Part shown: positions 34,731 through 44,356 of the stretch, one piece after another
How positions within the stretch are numbered: position 1 is the stretch's first letter
Layout of the letters: each line of letters opens with the position of its first letter
Assembly (NCBI GenBank): GCA_047495785.1
Contig: JBLDXI010000012.1
Coordinates: 434,001 to 498,000 of the forward strand
From: Lepidodermella squamata
Lineage: Eukaryota > Gastrotricha
Length of the DNA stretch: 64,000 nt
Direction of reading: 5' to 3'
Made by a program: the position numbers and the translations under genes
The notes under the pieces: model-generated
The model's database searches: none
What the model saw: only the letters and a program-made list of their open reading frames with translations
What the model was told of the DNA's origin: nothing

Positions 34731-35480
34731 TCACGATGACCAATGAATTAGTGACGAATAAATGTTGCGTATAACCGTTTTTGATTAGCTTGTTGTCAGT
34801 TTCATTAATTCACAATATAAGTGTCGCGAATGTTGGCATCCAATCTAGCGTAGCACTAGAGGATGTGCCCTGAAATCACCTCAAAAGCAATATCTACAAA
34901 AACTTATACACCTGTAAAAGTTGTGGCGTGTAGCTGACAAATCACTCAGTCACTGAACTTGTCGCTTTACAATTTTGTTTTCACGAACGGTAACGGAGGT
35001 TTAATTTTCTCGTCATAATTTTAAAGTAGTAACCTTTTCAATAAATATGCGTTGAAATGAATGTGAGGAAAAATAATTAACACCTAACATCTAGCATCCT
35101 ATTCAGGTAGGTAGAAAATTTTTACAGCCATCCCAATCGACATCACTTTTTGCTCCAGAAAACTACAAATGATATTATTTTCTGATTTTCTGGACCTAAC
35201 ACATTGTTTTGTCTATAATAAGACGCGGCTTTGACATATTTTTCTTCTTCTACATATTGATTGCAACCAACAATGGCATCGAATAGCGACAAGTCCCTCA
35301 ATTTCTTGGTAATAGGGTTCCCGCTACAAAGGTTTCAGATCACCCAACTGGAAAACCGTCAACTGTCATATGACAACATGGGGCGAGACGCCGCCAGCAC
35401 TAAATACACGATGATGTGTTTGATTTCGCACGTACATTCCATTCAAGTTCCTTTATTTTAAATACCATGAATTCATTGAA

Positions 35481-35541
35481 ACACTGTTGCAACAACTTGT
35501 GGCCCTGAAAAGGGCCGGTTCATGCTTTTCAAAAGCTGCGA
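35481..35541 (-). pseudogene. Orphan histone 3' end (relic of an H2A 3' UTR)
   Basis: A complete minus-strand stem-loop (35501-35516) and downstream element (35481-35500) stand with no histone reading frame upstream. The 61 bases match 36196-36256, the 3' end of H2A, with two differences. This is best explained as the remnant of a duplicated H2A gene whose coding part is gone. Confidence 0.75.
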
Positions 35542-35702
35542 AAGAAAATCTGCGGTGACGCTAGTGGTTTGAGGTTTCGAGGCGGAATCACTCCTGTTCT
35601 TTCGAAGTCGTTTCGATTTTTGTTTCAATTTTCAAGTCCATATCAATTACGGCAACTCGAATACTGCTACCCGACTACGGCATCGTGACCTCAATTACCT
35701 GT

Positions 35703-36134
35703 ATACTGTATATCTACTCATTTTCGGTGGTCACTAATTTTCGGTTTTGGAGATTTCGGACCTGTACTTTTAATTTCGGTGGATTTGAATTCGGTTTGAG
35801 AGTTGATCCTGAGAAAAAAAATTCGAAATTAGTCACTTTAAAATTGATTTCAGTGCTTTGATTTCGTGTTTTTACACGCTATGAGGAGATAATCACTGCT
35901 TTAGCAGCGTCAATGTCTGCTGCTTCCAATATCCCTACTACCTAAAATTGCAGGTAACACAATTTTGGCACATTTTACCCTACTTTACCATGATGAAGCT
36001 GTATTGTAGAAAAGAACAATAAATTGGCCGAATTTATTTTCGGTGATTTTGAATTCGGTGTTTCCTCAAAAACACCGAATTCAAAGATCAAACCGAAAAT
36101 TAGTGACCACCGAAAAATAGTAGATATACAGTAT
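35703..36134. mobile_element. 432 bp foldback (MITE-like) element
   Basis: The ends 35703-35747 and 36090-36134 are inverted copies matching at 43 of 45 positions, beginning A-T-A-C-T-G-T-A-T-A-T-C. Inner sequences repeat T-T-C-G-G-T and G-A-A-T-T-C-G-G-T motifs in both orientations. There is no coding capacity. It sits between the orphan histone 3' end and H2A. A TA target duplication is possible but not clear. Confidence 0.75.
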
Positions 36135-36195
36135 CTGGGGCATCAAATCCAAAAATTTAATTTGAAATTGCGAAACCGAATGACCTTTATTACAT

Positions 36196-36231
36196 ACACT
36201 GTTGCAACAACTTGTGGCCCTGAAAAGGGCC
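36196..36231 (-). terminator. Histone H2A 3' stem-loop and downstream element
   Basis: Minus-strand hairpin at 36216-36231, followed by the 20-base palindrome-containing element at 36196-36215, identical to those after H4 and H2B. A minus-strand AATAAA lies just beyond, near 36187. Confidence 0.93.
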
Positions 36232-36275
36232 GGTTCATGCTTTCTAAAAGCTGCGATGAGATGGAAGTGAGTCGC

Positions 36276-36719
36276 TTATTGAGACTGGCTGGCGGCGGCC
36301 TTCTTCTTGCCACCCGAAGCCGGCTTGGCAGCGGGTGCCTCGGCGGTCTTCTTCGGCAGCAAGACGGTCTGGATGTTGGGCAGAACACCGCCTTGGGCAA
36401 TCGTAACGTGCGATAGCAGCTTGTTTAACTCCTCGTCGTTGCGGATCGCCAGTTGGATGTGGCGAGGCACGATGCGCGTCTTCTTGTTGTCACGAGCGGC
36501 GTTGCCAGCCAACTCGAGCACTTCAGCGGCCAGGTATTCCATGACGGCGGCGAGGTACACGGGCGCACCCGCACCGACACGCTCGGCGTAGTTACCGCGC
36601 TTCAACAGACGGGTGATACGACCGACCGGAAACTGGAGACCGGCACGCGACGACTTGGTCTTCGCCTTCTGGCGGTTGGCCTTGCCTCCCTTACCACGAC
36701 CGGCAGCTGGAGCGGACAT
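36276..36719 (-). CDS. H2A: Histone H2A
   Basis: 147 residues, intronless. The canonical fold is visible ([26 protein letters not shown], the acidic patch [15 protein letters not shown]). The C-terminal tail is longer than typical H2A (about 129 residues) and ends in A/K/S-rich sequence [14 protein letters not shown] followed by Q rather than a hydrophobic residue means it is not a clear H2A.X S-Q-(E/D)-phi motif. It is divergently paired with H2B. Confidence 0.96.
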   Translation of the reverse strand: MSAPAAGRGKGGKANRQKAKTKSSRAGLQFPVGRITRLLKRGNYAERVGAGAPVYLAAVMEYLAAEVLELAGNAARDNKKTRIVPRHIQLAIRNDEELNKLLSHVTIAQGGVLPNIQTVLLPKKTAEAPAAKPASGGKKKAAASQSQ

Positions 36720-37101
36720 TTTTGTTGTTTGAGTTTTAAAAGCGGAAAGAATGCGAAATTTGCAGTCTGAGCACGAACAATTTTGCCGACACCTGATTTT
36801 TCCTTATATACCCCGCTTTGGCATTTATTTCGCGCCTTTCGATTGTCTTTTGAAATTCGTATAATCTGTTTACGGCTTTATTAACCAATCGAGTCGTAAA
36901 AGCGCGCGCCTCATTACGGCACACGCACCAGTTTGATTGGTCACCCAGGCACGCGCCATAAATAATTTGAACACCGGATGCGCCAGGGTGCGCGCACTAA
37001 TGCCGGCCGGATGTTATAATGATAGCGAAATTGCGTGCATCGGTGTTCGGAAGCTCATAATAATTATTCGCTTGTCAAATCTCGCTTGATTTCAATCGAT
37101 C
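36720..37101. promoter_or_regulatory. Divergent H2A/H2B promoter
   Basis: A minus-strand TATATA near 36805 serves H2A, and TATAAT near 37014 serves H2B. A CCAAT box near 36884 and an inverted one at about 36938 in G-G-G-T-G-A-C-C-A-A are present. GAGTCGTAAAAG at about 36891 is shared with the H3/H4 promoter. Confidence 0.6.
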
Positions 37102-37476
37102 ATGTCGCCCAAAGTTACTGGTAAAGTCGCGTCGAAGGGTTCGAAGAAGGCCGCGAAGCCGAAGACCGCAGGCGAGAAGAAGAAGCGCCATCGCCGCCGC
37201 GAGTCGTACAACATCTACATCTACAAGGTGTTGAAGCAGGTTCACCCTGACACCGGCATCTCCGGCAAGGCCATGGCCATCATGAACTCGTTCGTCAACG
37301 ACATCTTCGAGCGCATCGCCCTCGAGTCGTCGCGCCTGGCCCACTACAACAAGAAGGCCACCATCAGCAGTCGAGAGGTACAAACGGCTGTGCGTCTCCT
37401 GCTGCCTGGTGAGCTCGCCAAGCACGCCGTTTCAGAAGGTACCAAGGCCGTCACCAAGTACACCAGCTCGAAATAA
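37102..37476 (+). CDS. H2B: Histone H2B
   Basis: 124 residues, intronless. The basic tail is followed by the fold [22 protein letters not shown] and A-M[13 protein letters not shown]. The end [10 protein letters not shown] is canonical and includes the ubiquitinated lysine context. The stem-loop lies 41 bp past the stop. Confidence 0.97.
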   Translation: MSPKVTGKVASKGSKKAAKPKTAGEKKKRHRRRESYNIYIYKVLKQVHPDTGISGKAMAIMNSFVNDIFERIALESSRLAHYNKKATISSREVQTAVRLLLPGELAKHAVSEGTKAVTKYTSSK

Positions 37477-37517
37477 GCTGCCCTGAAGACATCAACACCG
37501 TCTTCTGACTCCGAACC

Positions 37518-37553
37518 GGCCCTTTTCAGGGCCACAAGTTGTTGCAACAGTGT
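37518..37553 (+). terminator. Histone H2B 3' stem-loop and downstream element
   Basis: Hairpin at 37518-37533 followed by ACAAGTTGTTGCAACAGTGT at 37534-37553, identical to the element after H4. Confidence 0.93.
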
Positions 37554-37648
37554 CACAAGTGCACAGAAACAAACACGGATTACCAAATAAAACGTTTTAT
37601 TTTTCTTACAAATCGATTTCGTACAAAATTAGATTCCTAAACCATTGC

Positions 37649-38226
37649 CTATTGAATTGGCAGCGGGCGACCATTAGGGTTGTTGAGGGCGACGAAACTG
37701 GTCGAAAGAGCGTTCAATACATGCCATGCCAAAATAGGAAGCATCATTTGACCAGCGAAAACTGAAATCGAATGAAAGGCGTAGTAACAGCTAGCGGTTG
37801 ACATAACAAGAAGACCGGATGTAACCGCGGCACCTCCAAACCATCCGTGTTCGAAGAAGAGCATTCCGAATAAGCGGTTAAGAGCCAAATTGACAAAGTA
37901 GAAAAAAGCCGGCATGGTGATACTCGTGTTTTTCGTCGCGTGCTGATACCAAATCAGGTAGGACGACGTACCCATTATAATGTAGACGATCAGCCAAACG
38001 ATTGGGAAGAGCCAATCAGGAGGCATCCACCTAAACAAAAAAACGTTATTACCCACTAAAATGAGGATGAAATAACTTATCATGGCTTTTTGACGCGATG
38101 GTACCAACTCGGAATCGCGAGATGACTACCGATAGGAATGAAACCGAGAAACAGCGGCAAGGCAATACAGAAGATGTAGGCCACAGTCGCCACGAGCCGA
38201 TTAACCGTGTAAACTTCGATGGTCAT
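37649..38226 (-). CDS. TSPO: TSPO-like protein, copy 1 (divergent; non-canonical intron)
   Basis: Two exons, 38226-38081 and 38030-37649, give 175 residues only if a 50 bp intron starting ATAAGT and ending AG is removed; without splicing the frame meets TGA TAA at once. Five hydrophobic helices fit the TspO/MBR fold, a mitochondrial outer-membrane protein binding cholesterol and porphyrins in animals. W-M-P-P-D-W-L-F-P-I-V-W and a final A-L-N-N-P-N-G are conserved. The usual L-N-x-x-W before F-F-G is L-N-R-L-F here, and F-F-G is F-F-E. Either the gene uses a rare AT-AG intron or the donor has mutated and the copy is dying. Confidence 0.72.
38031..38080 (-). other. Non-canonical AT-AG intron in TSPO copy 1
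   Basis: Sibling genes have GT at this exact position (phase 2, after the K-K-x-P codons). Here the first bases read ATAAGT with the rest of the donor consensus kept, and the acceptor is a normal pyrimidine-rich AG. Removing it restores frame exactly (146 + 382 = 528 coding bases). Confidence 0.65.
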
Positions 38227-38393
38227 AATTATTCCTAATTAAAAAAGATTAATTATCAAATTTTATTGCAAAGACGTGGTTGCACATGAGCCCTAAACTG
38301 TTGAGGAAGATGGGTTTCCAAGATTCAGTTTATTTCAGATGATTACTTCTAAAATTTGATGTTACTTTAGCAATAAAAGTGATGTAAAAATTG

Positions 38394-39073
38394 TCAAAAA
38401 AGAGGGCGGCTGTCATCGATAAATTCTGACTCGAAGCCTTTTCCGCTATTCGGATTGTTAATAGCGATCCAAGTGTTGATGACGAATTCCAGAACCAACC
38501 AACCGGCGTATGGCATCATCATGAAAGAGGCTACTCGCGAGATACGGTAGAACAAAATGACACAGGCGACAACAGCGAACCAAAGCAGGCCAACGTCGGC
38601 AGCGGCGGCTTTGAATAGTTGATGGCCGAAAAACAGTTGCGTGTAAGTGCTGTTCAGAACAAGCGTGACGACGTAGGATAGAGCGGCCCAACTAATGTCA
38701 GCCTGATGCTTCGAGTGATGCCGCCAAACCAGGTACGAAGCCATGCCACAGGCGAAGTAGATGAAGGTCCACATCGCGTGAAACAACCACTGCGGCGGCA
38801 TGAAACTAATAACAAAAACTAGGTTAAACAAAATCGCAGAAAATTGTATGCTTACGTTGGCTTCTTGAGACCGCCGTACCAATCGGCACGGTGAGCAAGC
38901 TGATAGCTATTCCAGCCGAGGAAAAACGGAAGCGCCATGCAGATGATGAACGCCGCCATGCAGCTTGTTCGCGAAGTTTTGCGTGGTAGCTGTTGCTGAT
39001 GAGCGACAGGGCTGAAATGCGGCAACATCGGCGTCATCGAGTTGGCTAACAACTGTTGCTTCATAGGATCCAT
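38394..39073 (-). CDS. TSPO: TSPO-like protein, copy 2
   Basis: Two exons, 39073-38856 and 38805-38394, give 209 residues. The N-terminus is extended by about 40 hydrophilic residues rich in Q, P and M before the first helix. Core motifs are F-M-P-P-Q-W-L-F-H-A-M-W, a helix G-M-A-S-Y-L-V-W, and I-N-N-P-N-S-G near the end. The L-N-x-x-W position is L-N-S-T-Y, so the tryptophan is lost, while F-F-G-H is retained. The intron is canonical and at the family position. Together with copy 1 it forms the more divergent end of the array. Confidence 0.82.
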
Positions 39074-40645
39074 GATTTTAGCAATAATGTGAAATGATGA
39101 GCTAGTTGTAATTCAGTCGGAAAGATGTGAATGCTCATTTACTGCTGCGTTTTTCAGCTTTATAAGCATAAGATCACGATTACGTCACGCTGTTCTGTTT
39201 CTTTTAGACTCAATCGACCTTGTTTCGTAACAAAACAATGCAAAAAATCTTGAAAATTATTTTAATTATTTTTTTGATGCACTCATAAAAAACGACTTCG
39301 CAAACGCAGTTCGTTCGCAGCTGGTACGATGTTTCCTGAGAAAACACTATAACCCAAACTAATATACCGTAATAAAGTGGTATGTTGTATGGGGCTACTT
39401 GAACGGGAAAATACTTTTCCGAAGCTAGCCTGTAGCTGTAGAACTTCAACTCCACAAATTTTATATCAGAATCATATCGCTTAATTGTCGAGGTTGAACC
39501 CCGATCGTAAACCAATGAAATCAACCCGTTCTAACCTAGCGATCGGGACCAAATGGCCGCATGACTATCTCACTCGAAGATGAACCATATATGGCACAAA
39601 TTAGGACGATGAACCATCGCCCACCTTGCGATACGCGCAAATTTTAGGTAGCATTTTCCACTTAAAAATCGGCCAAGTTACACCTTAAAATGCAGGTGAC
39701 TAATCTCTTGATACCGGCAGCAGATTTCCAATTCCAAGGTGTCTCATTCGATAGCTACCATTGAGAGGAATCTGTTGGTGGAAACGCTTATTGTACCATG
39801 GCCCCTAAATCCCCTAATTTCCCTAAATTAGCGTTCAAAATCTCGAGACCTAAAATCGATCGGCTGATGAAACCAATCGATGAAAATCGGAGATCACTTT
39901 TCGAATGCGGATAAATGGCGGTTCTAGTATCATTGTAGGAAAAGACATTCGATTTTGATTTTGATCGCATGGATTCCTTCGGTTACTCGCCTTGGATTCG
40001 GTACTCACCAAAATTCTACCGGAAATCGAACTTGTAAAAAAATTTCCCCCTAACTTTTCCCGTTTTTTTTATACTTGGTAATATGTTTCATTGGTGTAAA
40101 TTTTACACATCTAGGCCTGGCTTTCCTTGGGCTATCCAGCGGTATCCCACTCATGGGGTCTTTACCTTGCCGGCTTCGATAATTTGAGTGGCCAAAGTCA
40201 CCCCTTTTTGACATGTCAAAGTCACACCACTGTGCAAAGTCACCCCAAATTACGGTATATACACTTAAATGGGAAGTTGAGAATGTAATAGGGAAGTTGA
40301 GAAATTAAAGTTAAAAAGTGGAAAAATCTGTGTTTTTTCTTGGAAAATATGTGCTACAGAATGTTCCCGCTGCAATTTTTTTTCAACAAAAATCGCTGTC
40401 ATTTTTTATGTAGATTCGGCGACGAGGTGACTATTATCTGTCGCTTATTTCCGGTAATATGGTTCAGAAAAACTCTCATACAATATTCCATCTAAGCCAA
40501 ATTTTATTTGAAAGTGTATAAAGATTGTTCCGAATTCCAAGGAAATGAAAGCAAGTACAAATTACCAGCATTATTGCAGTAAACAAAAACAAGAGATTTA
40601 AGCATGCTTTAATACAAGCTGCTATAAAAAAGAAATTATGACAGG
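39074..40645. other. Spacer between TSPO copies 2 and 3
   Basis: 1.57 kb with no gene I can support. Three direct copies of CAAAGTCA (40193, 40217, 40235) and two copies of GGGAAGTTGAGA (40271, 40291) stand out. The stretch near 40240-40256, read on the minus strand, resembles a sequence in the ACAP intron near 59090, so part of this spacer may be a transposon remnant. Confidence 0.4.
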
Positions 40646-41284
40646 TTAAGGAGCATAACTCGGAGGTGCGTTTTGATTTTTGCCGTCCGGATTGTATATC
40701 ACAATGTAAACGGACAGCGAGCAAGCAATAGCCAGCCAGATCACGTAGGGAAACAAAAGTCCAGCAGCGATTCTTGAAACACGCCAAAATAGGACAATAC
40801 AGGCAACAACAACGATTATCAGCAGAATAATATCAACAAGACTCGCTACCAGCCAGCCCTTGCCAAAAAACATGGGTGTCCAAATGCCATTGAGCATGAG
40901 AGATACGGCGTAGACCAGCAGTGGGATGGTCACATTCGCGCCGTTTCGCACGTGGAAGAACCAGAGTAAGAAACTAGCGACGCCCATCAAAACGTAGAGT
41001 AAGGTCCAAACGACGGGAAACACCCAACCAGGCGGCATCCACCTTAATTACAGGGAAAATAATTAATTTTTCGATTTTTATGAAAAAAAATCAACTTACG
41101 GAGGCTTATTGATTCGTTTATACCAATCGTTGTCTTCAGTTCGGCCAACGCTTGTCGATCCGATGAAACCAATCACATTAGGGAAGGCGATCATAACAAT
41201 CGCAACTGCAACGGCGATGATTGGATTAACAGGGTATCTGCGCGGGCGGTCATCAGATTCATTTGCAATTTTTCCAGACTCCAT
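40646..41284 (-). CDS. TSPO: TSPO-like protein, copy 3
   Basis: Two exons, 41284-41100 and 41042-40646, give 193 residues. It is a well-conserved member: W-M-P-P-G-W-V-F-P-V-V-W-T-L-L-Y, then L-N-G-I-W-T-P-M-F-F-G and a final Y-N-P-D-G-K-N. An acidic/basic N-terminal extension of about 20 residues precedes the first helix. The canonical GTAAGT intron follows the K-P-P codons in phase 2. The last residues A-P-P-S-Y-A-P are unlike the other copies. Confidence 0.9.
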
Positions 41285-41401
41285 TATATCAAAATAACTA
41301 AGGATAGATTAGGAAATAATCAAAAAATATTTAGTGAAAATTCGATAATAAAAAACAACAATTTTTCAGTTCATATTGCGAGAATTCTTGAATAAAACCG
41401 G

Positions 41402-42031
41402 CTAATTTTGGCTTGGGCCAGTCGTCGTCGTGTCAATAAATAAACCGGGCTGATTTTTGCCGTCTTTGTTGTAAAGAGCCAGGTACGTGTTGAGCGAAAT
41501 AGCAATACACAGCCAAATCGCGTATGAAATCATCATAATACCAGCAGCGAGCGAGATTCGCCAGAAGAGCACAATGCAGGTGATCACAGCGAAAAACAGC
41601 AGAATCAAATCGGCGAGGCCGAGTTTGAACCACGCGTTGCCGAAAACAATCGGCGTCCAGTAGCCGTTAAGCAGAAGTTGAACGGCGTAGACAACAGCGG
41701 GTATCGTGATATCAACGCCCCGCCTGACGTGATTGAGCCATAGGAGGAAACTCGCCGTTCCCATGAGAATGTACAAAGTCGTCCAAACAACACCGAAAAC
41801 CCAGCCGGGCGGGGTCCATGGAGCTTTTTTGATGTGTTTGTACCAGTCTTGTTGCGTCACATCGCCGGTAGATAGCCCGCCGATGCCTCCGATAGCCAAG
41901 GGGTAGCTGATGCAAACGATCGCAACAAGAACGGCGAGGCAACAATTGACTTTCTTCGGACGAATATTGGGCGTGGACGCCGAAATTTCATCAGAAAATT
42001 CATTCTCGAGCTTGATTTTATCAGAATTCAT
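41402..42031 (-). CDS. TSPO: TSPO-like protein, copy 4 (intronless)
   Basis: A single exon of 209 residues, with a 30-residue charged N-terminal extension before helix 1. W-T-P-P-G-W-V-F-G-V-V-W-T-T-L-Y-I-L-M-G and L-N-G-Y-W-T-P-I-V-F-G are intact; the C-terminal Y-N-K-D-G-K-N matches copy 3 best. The intron found in copies 1-3, 6 and 10 is absent at W-T-P-P, consistent with intron loss or retroposition within the array. Confidence 0.92.
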   Translation of the reverse strand: MNSDKIKLENEFSDEISASTPNIRPKKVNCCLAVLVAIVCISYPLAIGGIGGLSTGDVTQQDWYKHIKKAPWTPPGWVFGVVWTTLYILMGTASFLLWLNHVRRGVDITIPAVVYAVQLLLNGYWTPIVFGNAWFKLGLADLILLFFAVITCIVLFWRISLAAGIMMISYAIWLCIAISLNTYLALYNKDGKNQPGLFIDTTTTGPSQN

Positions 42032-42191
42032 CTTTCAACATAAATTCTATAGGTAAATTTTAGAAATAAGCGAATAGGAATTTTTTCTTTGGTTTCTATG
42101 AACGATTTATGGGAAATTCACAACGACTTGATTTCATTGAGATTTTTCTCGAAAACCAACAAATTAATACGAAAAAACAGGCAGTGAGAAC

Positions 42192-42728
42192 TCAATTTGA
42201 TTTCTTTTCCTTCGGAATTCCATTCGGATTCTTGATTGCGATGTAGAGGTTCAACGTAAAGGCAAGAGATAGCCACGCGATGTAAGGTATCAATAAATTA
42301 GCGGCAGTTTCATTAATCTCTCGAAATTTGATGAAACTAGCAACTGCAGTTGTCCAAATGGCGACAATGTCAATAGCGCCAAGCCAAAATCGACCGGCGC
42401 CGAAAAACAGCGGACCCCAAAGGCTGTTGAAAACCAAATTAGCCGCATAGGTAGCCAAAGCGATTTGAACAGCCTCGGTTTTGTCGTCGTATTGGCGAAC
42501 GATTAGGAAGGACGAAGTGCCCATCAACAGGTATAGGATAGACCAAACCGGGCCGAAAACCCAATCAGGAGGATTCCATGGGGCCTTCTTAATCCTTTTG
42601 TACCACGTATCGATGGCTTTCCAGTTCATTTTTGAGACAGCGCTCGGGAAGAATCCGATCCCGAGAGGTATGCCAACGCATGCTATCCATAGTAGGGTGA
42701 GACAAAATCCAGTGGTACACTCTGTCAT
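42192..42728 (-). CDS. TSPO: TSPO-like protein, copy 5 (intronless)
   Basis: A single exon of 178 residues, close to the 169-residue vertebrate TSPO. W-N-P-P-D-W-V-F-G-P-V-W-S-I-L-Y-L-L-M-G, F-N-S-L-W-G-P-L-F-F-G and I-K-N-P-N-G are conserved. Very similar to copy 6 (shared T-E-A-V-Q and the G-R-F-W-L-G-A-x-D-I helix) but lacks its intron, so the pair is a recent duplication with intron loss or gain. Confidence 0.92.
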   Translation of the reverse strand: MTECTTGFCLTLLWIACVGIPLGIGFFPSAVSKMNWKAIDTWYKRIKKAPWNPPDWVFGPVWSILYLLMGTSSFLIVRQYDDKTEAVQIALATYAANLVFNSLWGPLFFGAGRFWLGAIDIVAIWTTAVASFIKFREINETAANLLIPYIAWLSLAFTLNLYIAIKNPNGIPKEKKSN

Positions 42729-42890
42729 AATTTAAAGCTCTAAAATAAATAACAAAAAATTAAAGAAGGAAATTTTCATTGAAATTAACAAGAAAAAACA
42801 TCAAGACATACAACAAGGCAAAAAAGCACAAGCTAATGAGATAATAACAAAGGCAGTTAGGGAAGATCTGAACCGAAACCAGATACTTTT

Positions 42891-43469
42891 TTAATTCGAC
42901 TTCTTGCTTTGGGGAGCCCCATTCGGGTTATTGATGGCAACGTAGAGATTCAGTGTGAATGCGAGGCTGAGCCATGCGATGTATGGCACCAATAAATAAG
43001 CAGCGATTTCATTAATCGCTTGAAACTTGATGTAGCTGGCTACGGCAGTAGCCCAGATGGCAGCAATGTCAAGCGCTCCGAGCCAGAAGCGGCCATGGCC
43101 GAAGAACAGCGGAGTCCAGATGCCATTGAAAAACAAATTGGCCGCGTAAGTAATCAGGGCGCATTGAACAGCTTCAGTTTTTTCGTCATACTGGCGTAGA
43201 ACCAGGTAAGAAGCCGTTCCCATTAGGATGTATAGAACAGTCCAGACAGGGCCGAAAACCCAGTCAGGTGGGTTCCATCTGTAATAAAGGATTATTTCAA
43301 CAAAGCTAATAGTAATTTATTCAAGCACTTACGGAGCCTTCTTAATTTTCTGATACCAGGTCTTGACTGCATCCCTGGTAATAGTCGAGCCGTGGAATCC
43401 CATACCGAGAGGAATGCCAACGCAGGCCATCCACATTAAAGTTAAGCACCAGCAAGTGCAGTCAGACAT
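42891..43469 (-). CDS. TSPO: TSPO-like protein, copy 6
   Basis: Two exons, 43469-43333 and 43278-42891, give 174 residues. The first exon (M-S-D-C-T-C-W-C) ends in K-K-A-P, and the second opens W-N-P-P-D-W-V-F-G-P-V-W. F-N-G-I-W-T-P-L-F-F-G-H and I-N-N-P-N-G are present. The canonical GTAAGT intron is at the family position. Closest relative is copy 5 immediately downstream. Confidence 0.92.
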
Positions 43470-43752
43470 TTTTAATGTTTCACTATTAAAATAATTCGTA
43501 TTGATTGAAAATAAAACAATTCATTTACCTCAATCAAAATAATTCAGGGTGAATACTCCCATTTTCTGGGGTGACGTTAAGCGAAAATTTAGCGAGAGCA
43601 AGATTTTCACAACGAGTAAAAGATTGCATCGAAGAAAAGCACCGCGAAGATCACATATACGAAAAAAAAATTCAGAAAAAATAGCAGTTTCAAGCTGTTC
43701 AATCGAGAGAAATCTGTCAAAACAAATCAGTAGCCAGTTTTTAGACAAGCCA

Positions 43753-44277
43753 TTAAGTAGTTTTCTTGATTGGCCGAGGCCCATTCGGATTCGCGATAGC
43801 CACGTAAACATTGGCCGTTGACCCAATTGTCAGCCAAATCATGTAAGGAATCAGAAAATACGGGGCATATTCATCGACTTCCGCGTATTTGACCATGCAC
43901 AGGGCAGTAGTTATCCAGACTCCAATAATGTCAAATGAAGCCAGCCAAAATCGGCCCAAGTAGAAGTAAAAGGTGGTCCAAATAGCTTGGAGAAATGCAT
44001 TTACAGCATAGATAGTCAAAGCCGCCTTAACCAATTCGGGTTTTTCGTTGTATTGACGAAGGACAAGGAAAGAAGCGGTACCAATGCAAAGATAGAGAAT
44101 GATCCAAGCCGGCACATAAGCCCAGCTTGGAGGTGCCCAGGGTGCTTCTTTCACTCTGTTTCGCCATGTTTTAAGCGAACCTTTAGCTATCTGCGCTCCG
44201 ATAAATCCGCCGACCAGTGGCACAGCAACATTGGCCAGCCAAAGCAAGACCTGCTGATATATGGGCCACCCAATCAT
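43753..44277 (-). CDS. TSPO: TSPO-like protein, copy 7 (intronless)
   Basis: A single exon, 174 residues from the ATG at 44277 (M-I-G-W-P-I-Y); the open frame extends 27 bases further upstream but without ATG. W-A-P-P-S-W-A-Y-V-P-A-W-I-I-L-Y replaces the usual V-F-G-P-V-W, and L-Q-A-I-W-T-T-F-Y-F replaces L-N-x-x-W-T-P-x-F-F-G, so ligand-pocket residues have drifted. The ending A-N-P-N-G-P-R is typical. Confidence 0.88.
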   Translation of the reverse strand: MIGWPIYQQVLLWLANVAVPLVGGFIGAQIAKGSLKTWRNRVKEAPWAPPSWAYVPAWIILYLCIGTASFLVLRQYNEKPELVKAALTIYAVNAFLQAIWTTFYFYLGRFWLASFDIIGVWITTALCMVKYAEVDEYAPYFLIPYMIWLTIGSTANVYVAIANPNGPRPIKKTT

Positions 44278-44356
44278 TTCTACTTTAATTTCTCTAGTCA
44301 GCAAAAAATAATCAATTTTAAAGCGATTTTAGGCCGGAAAAATAAAGAAATTTGAT

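Larger units (their letters stand above)
34640..36275. other. Region between H4 and H2A 3' ends
   Basis: Contains the H4 stem-loop, an AATAAA near 34757, an orphan histone 3' end (35481-35541), a foldback element (35703-36134) and the H2A stem-loop. A 62-codon plus-strand frame at 35274-35461 has a TATA-like sequence upstream but no family resemblance. Confidence 0.6.

Noticed and set aside
35274-35461. 62-codon plus-strand frame with a TATA-like element, beside the orphan histone 3' end
   Set aside because: No resemblance to any family, and the stem-loop lies in the opposite orientation.
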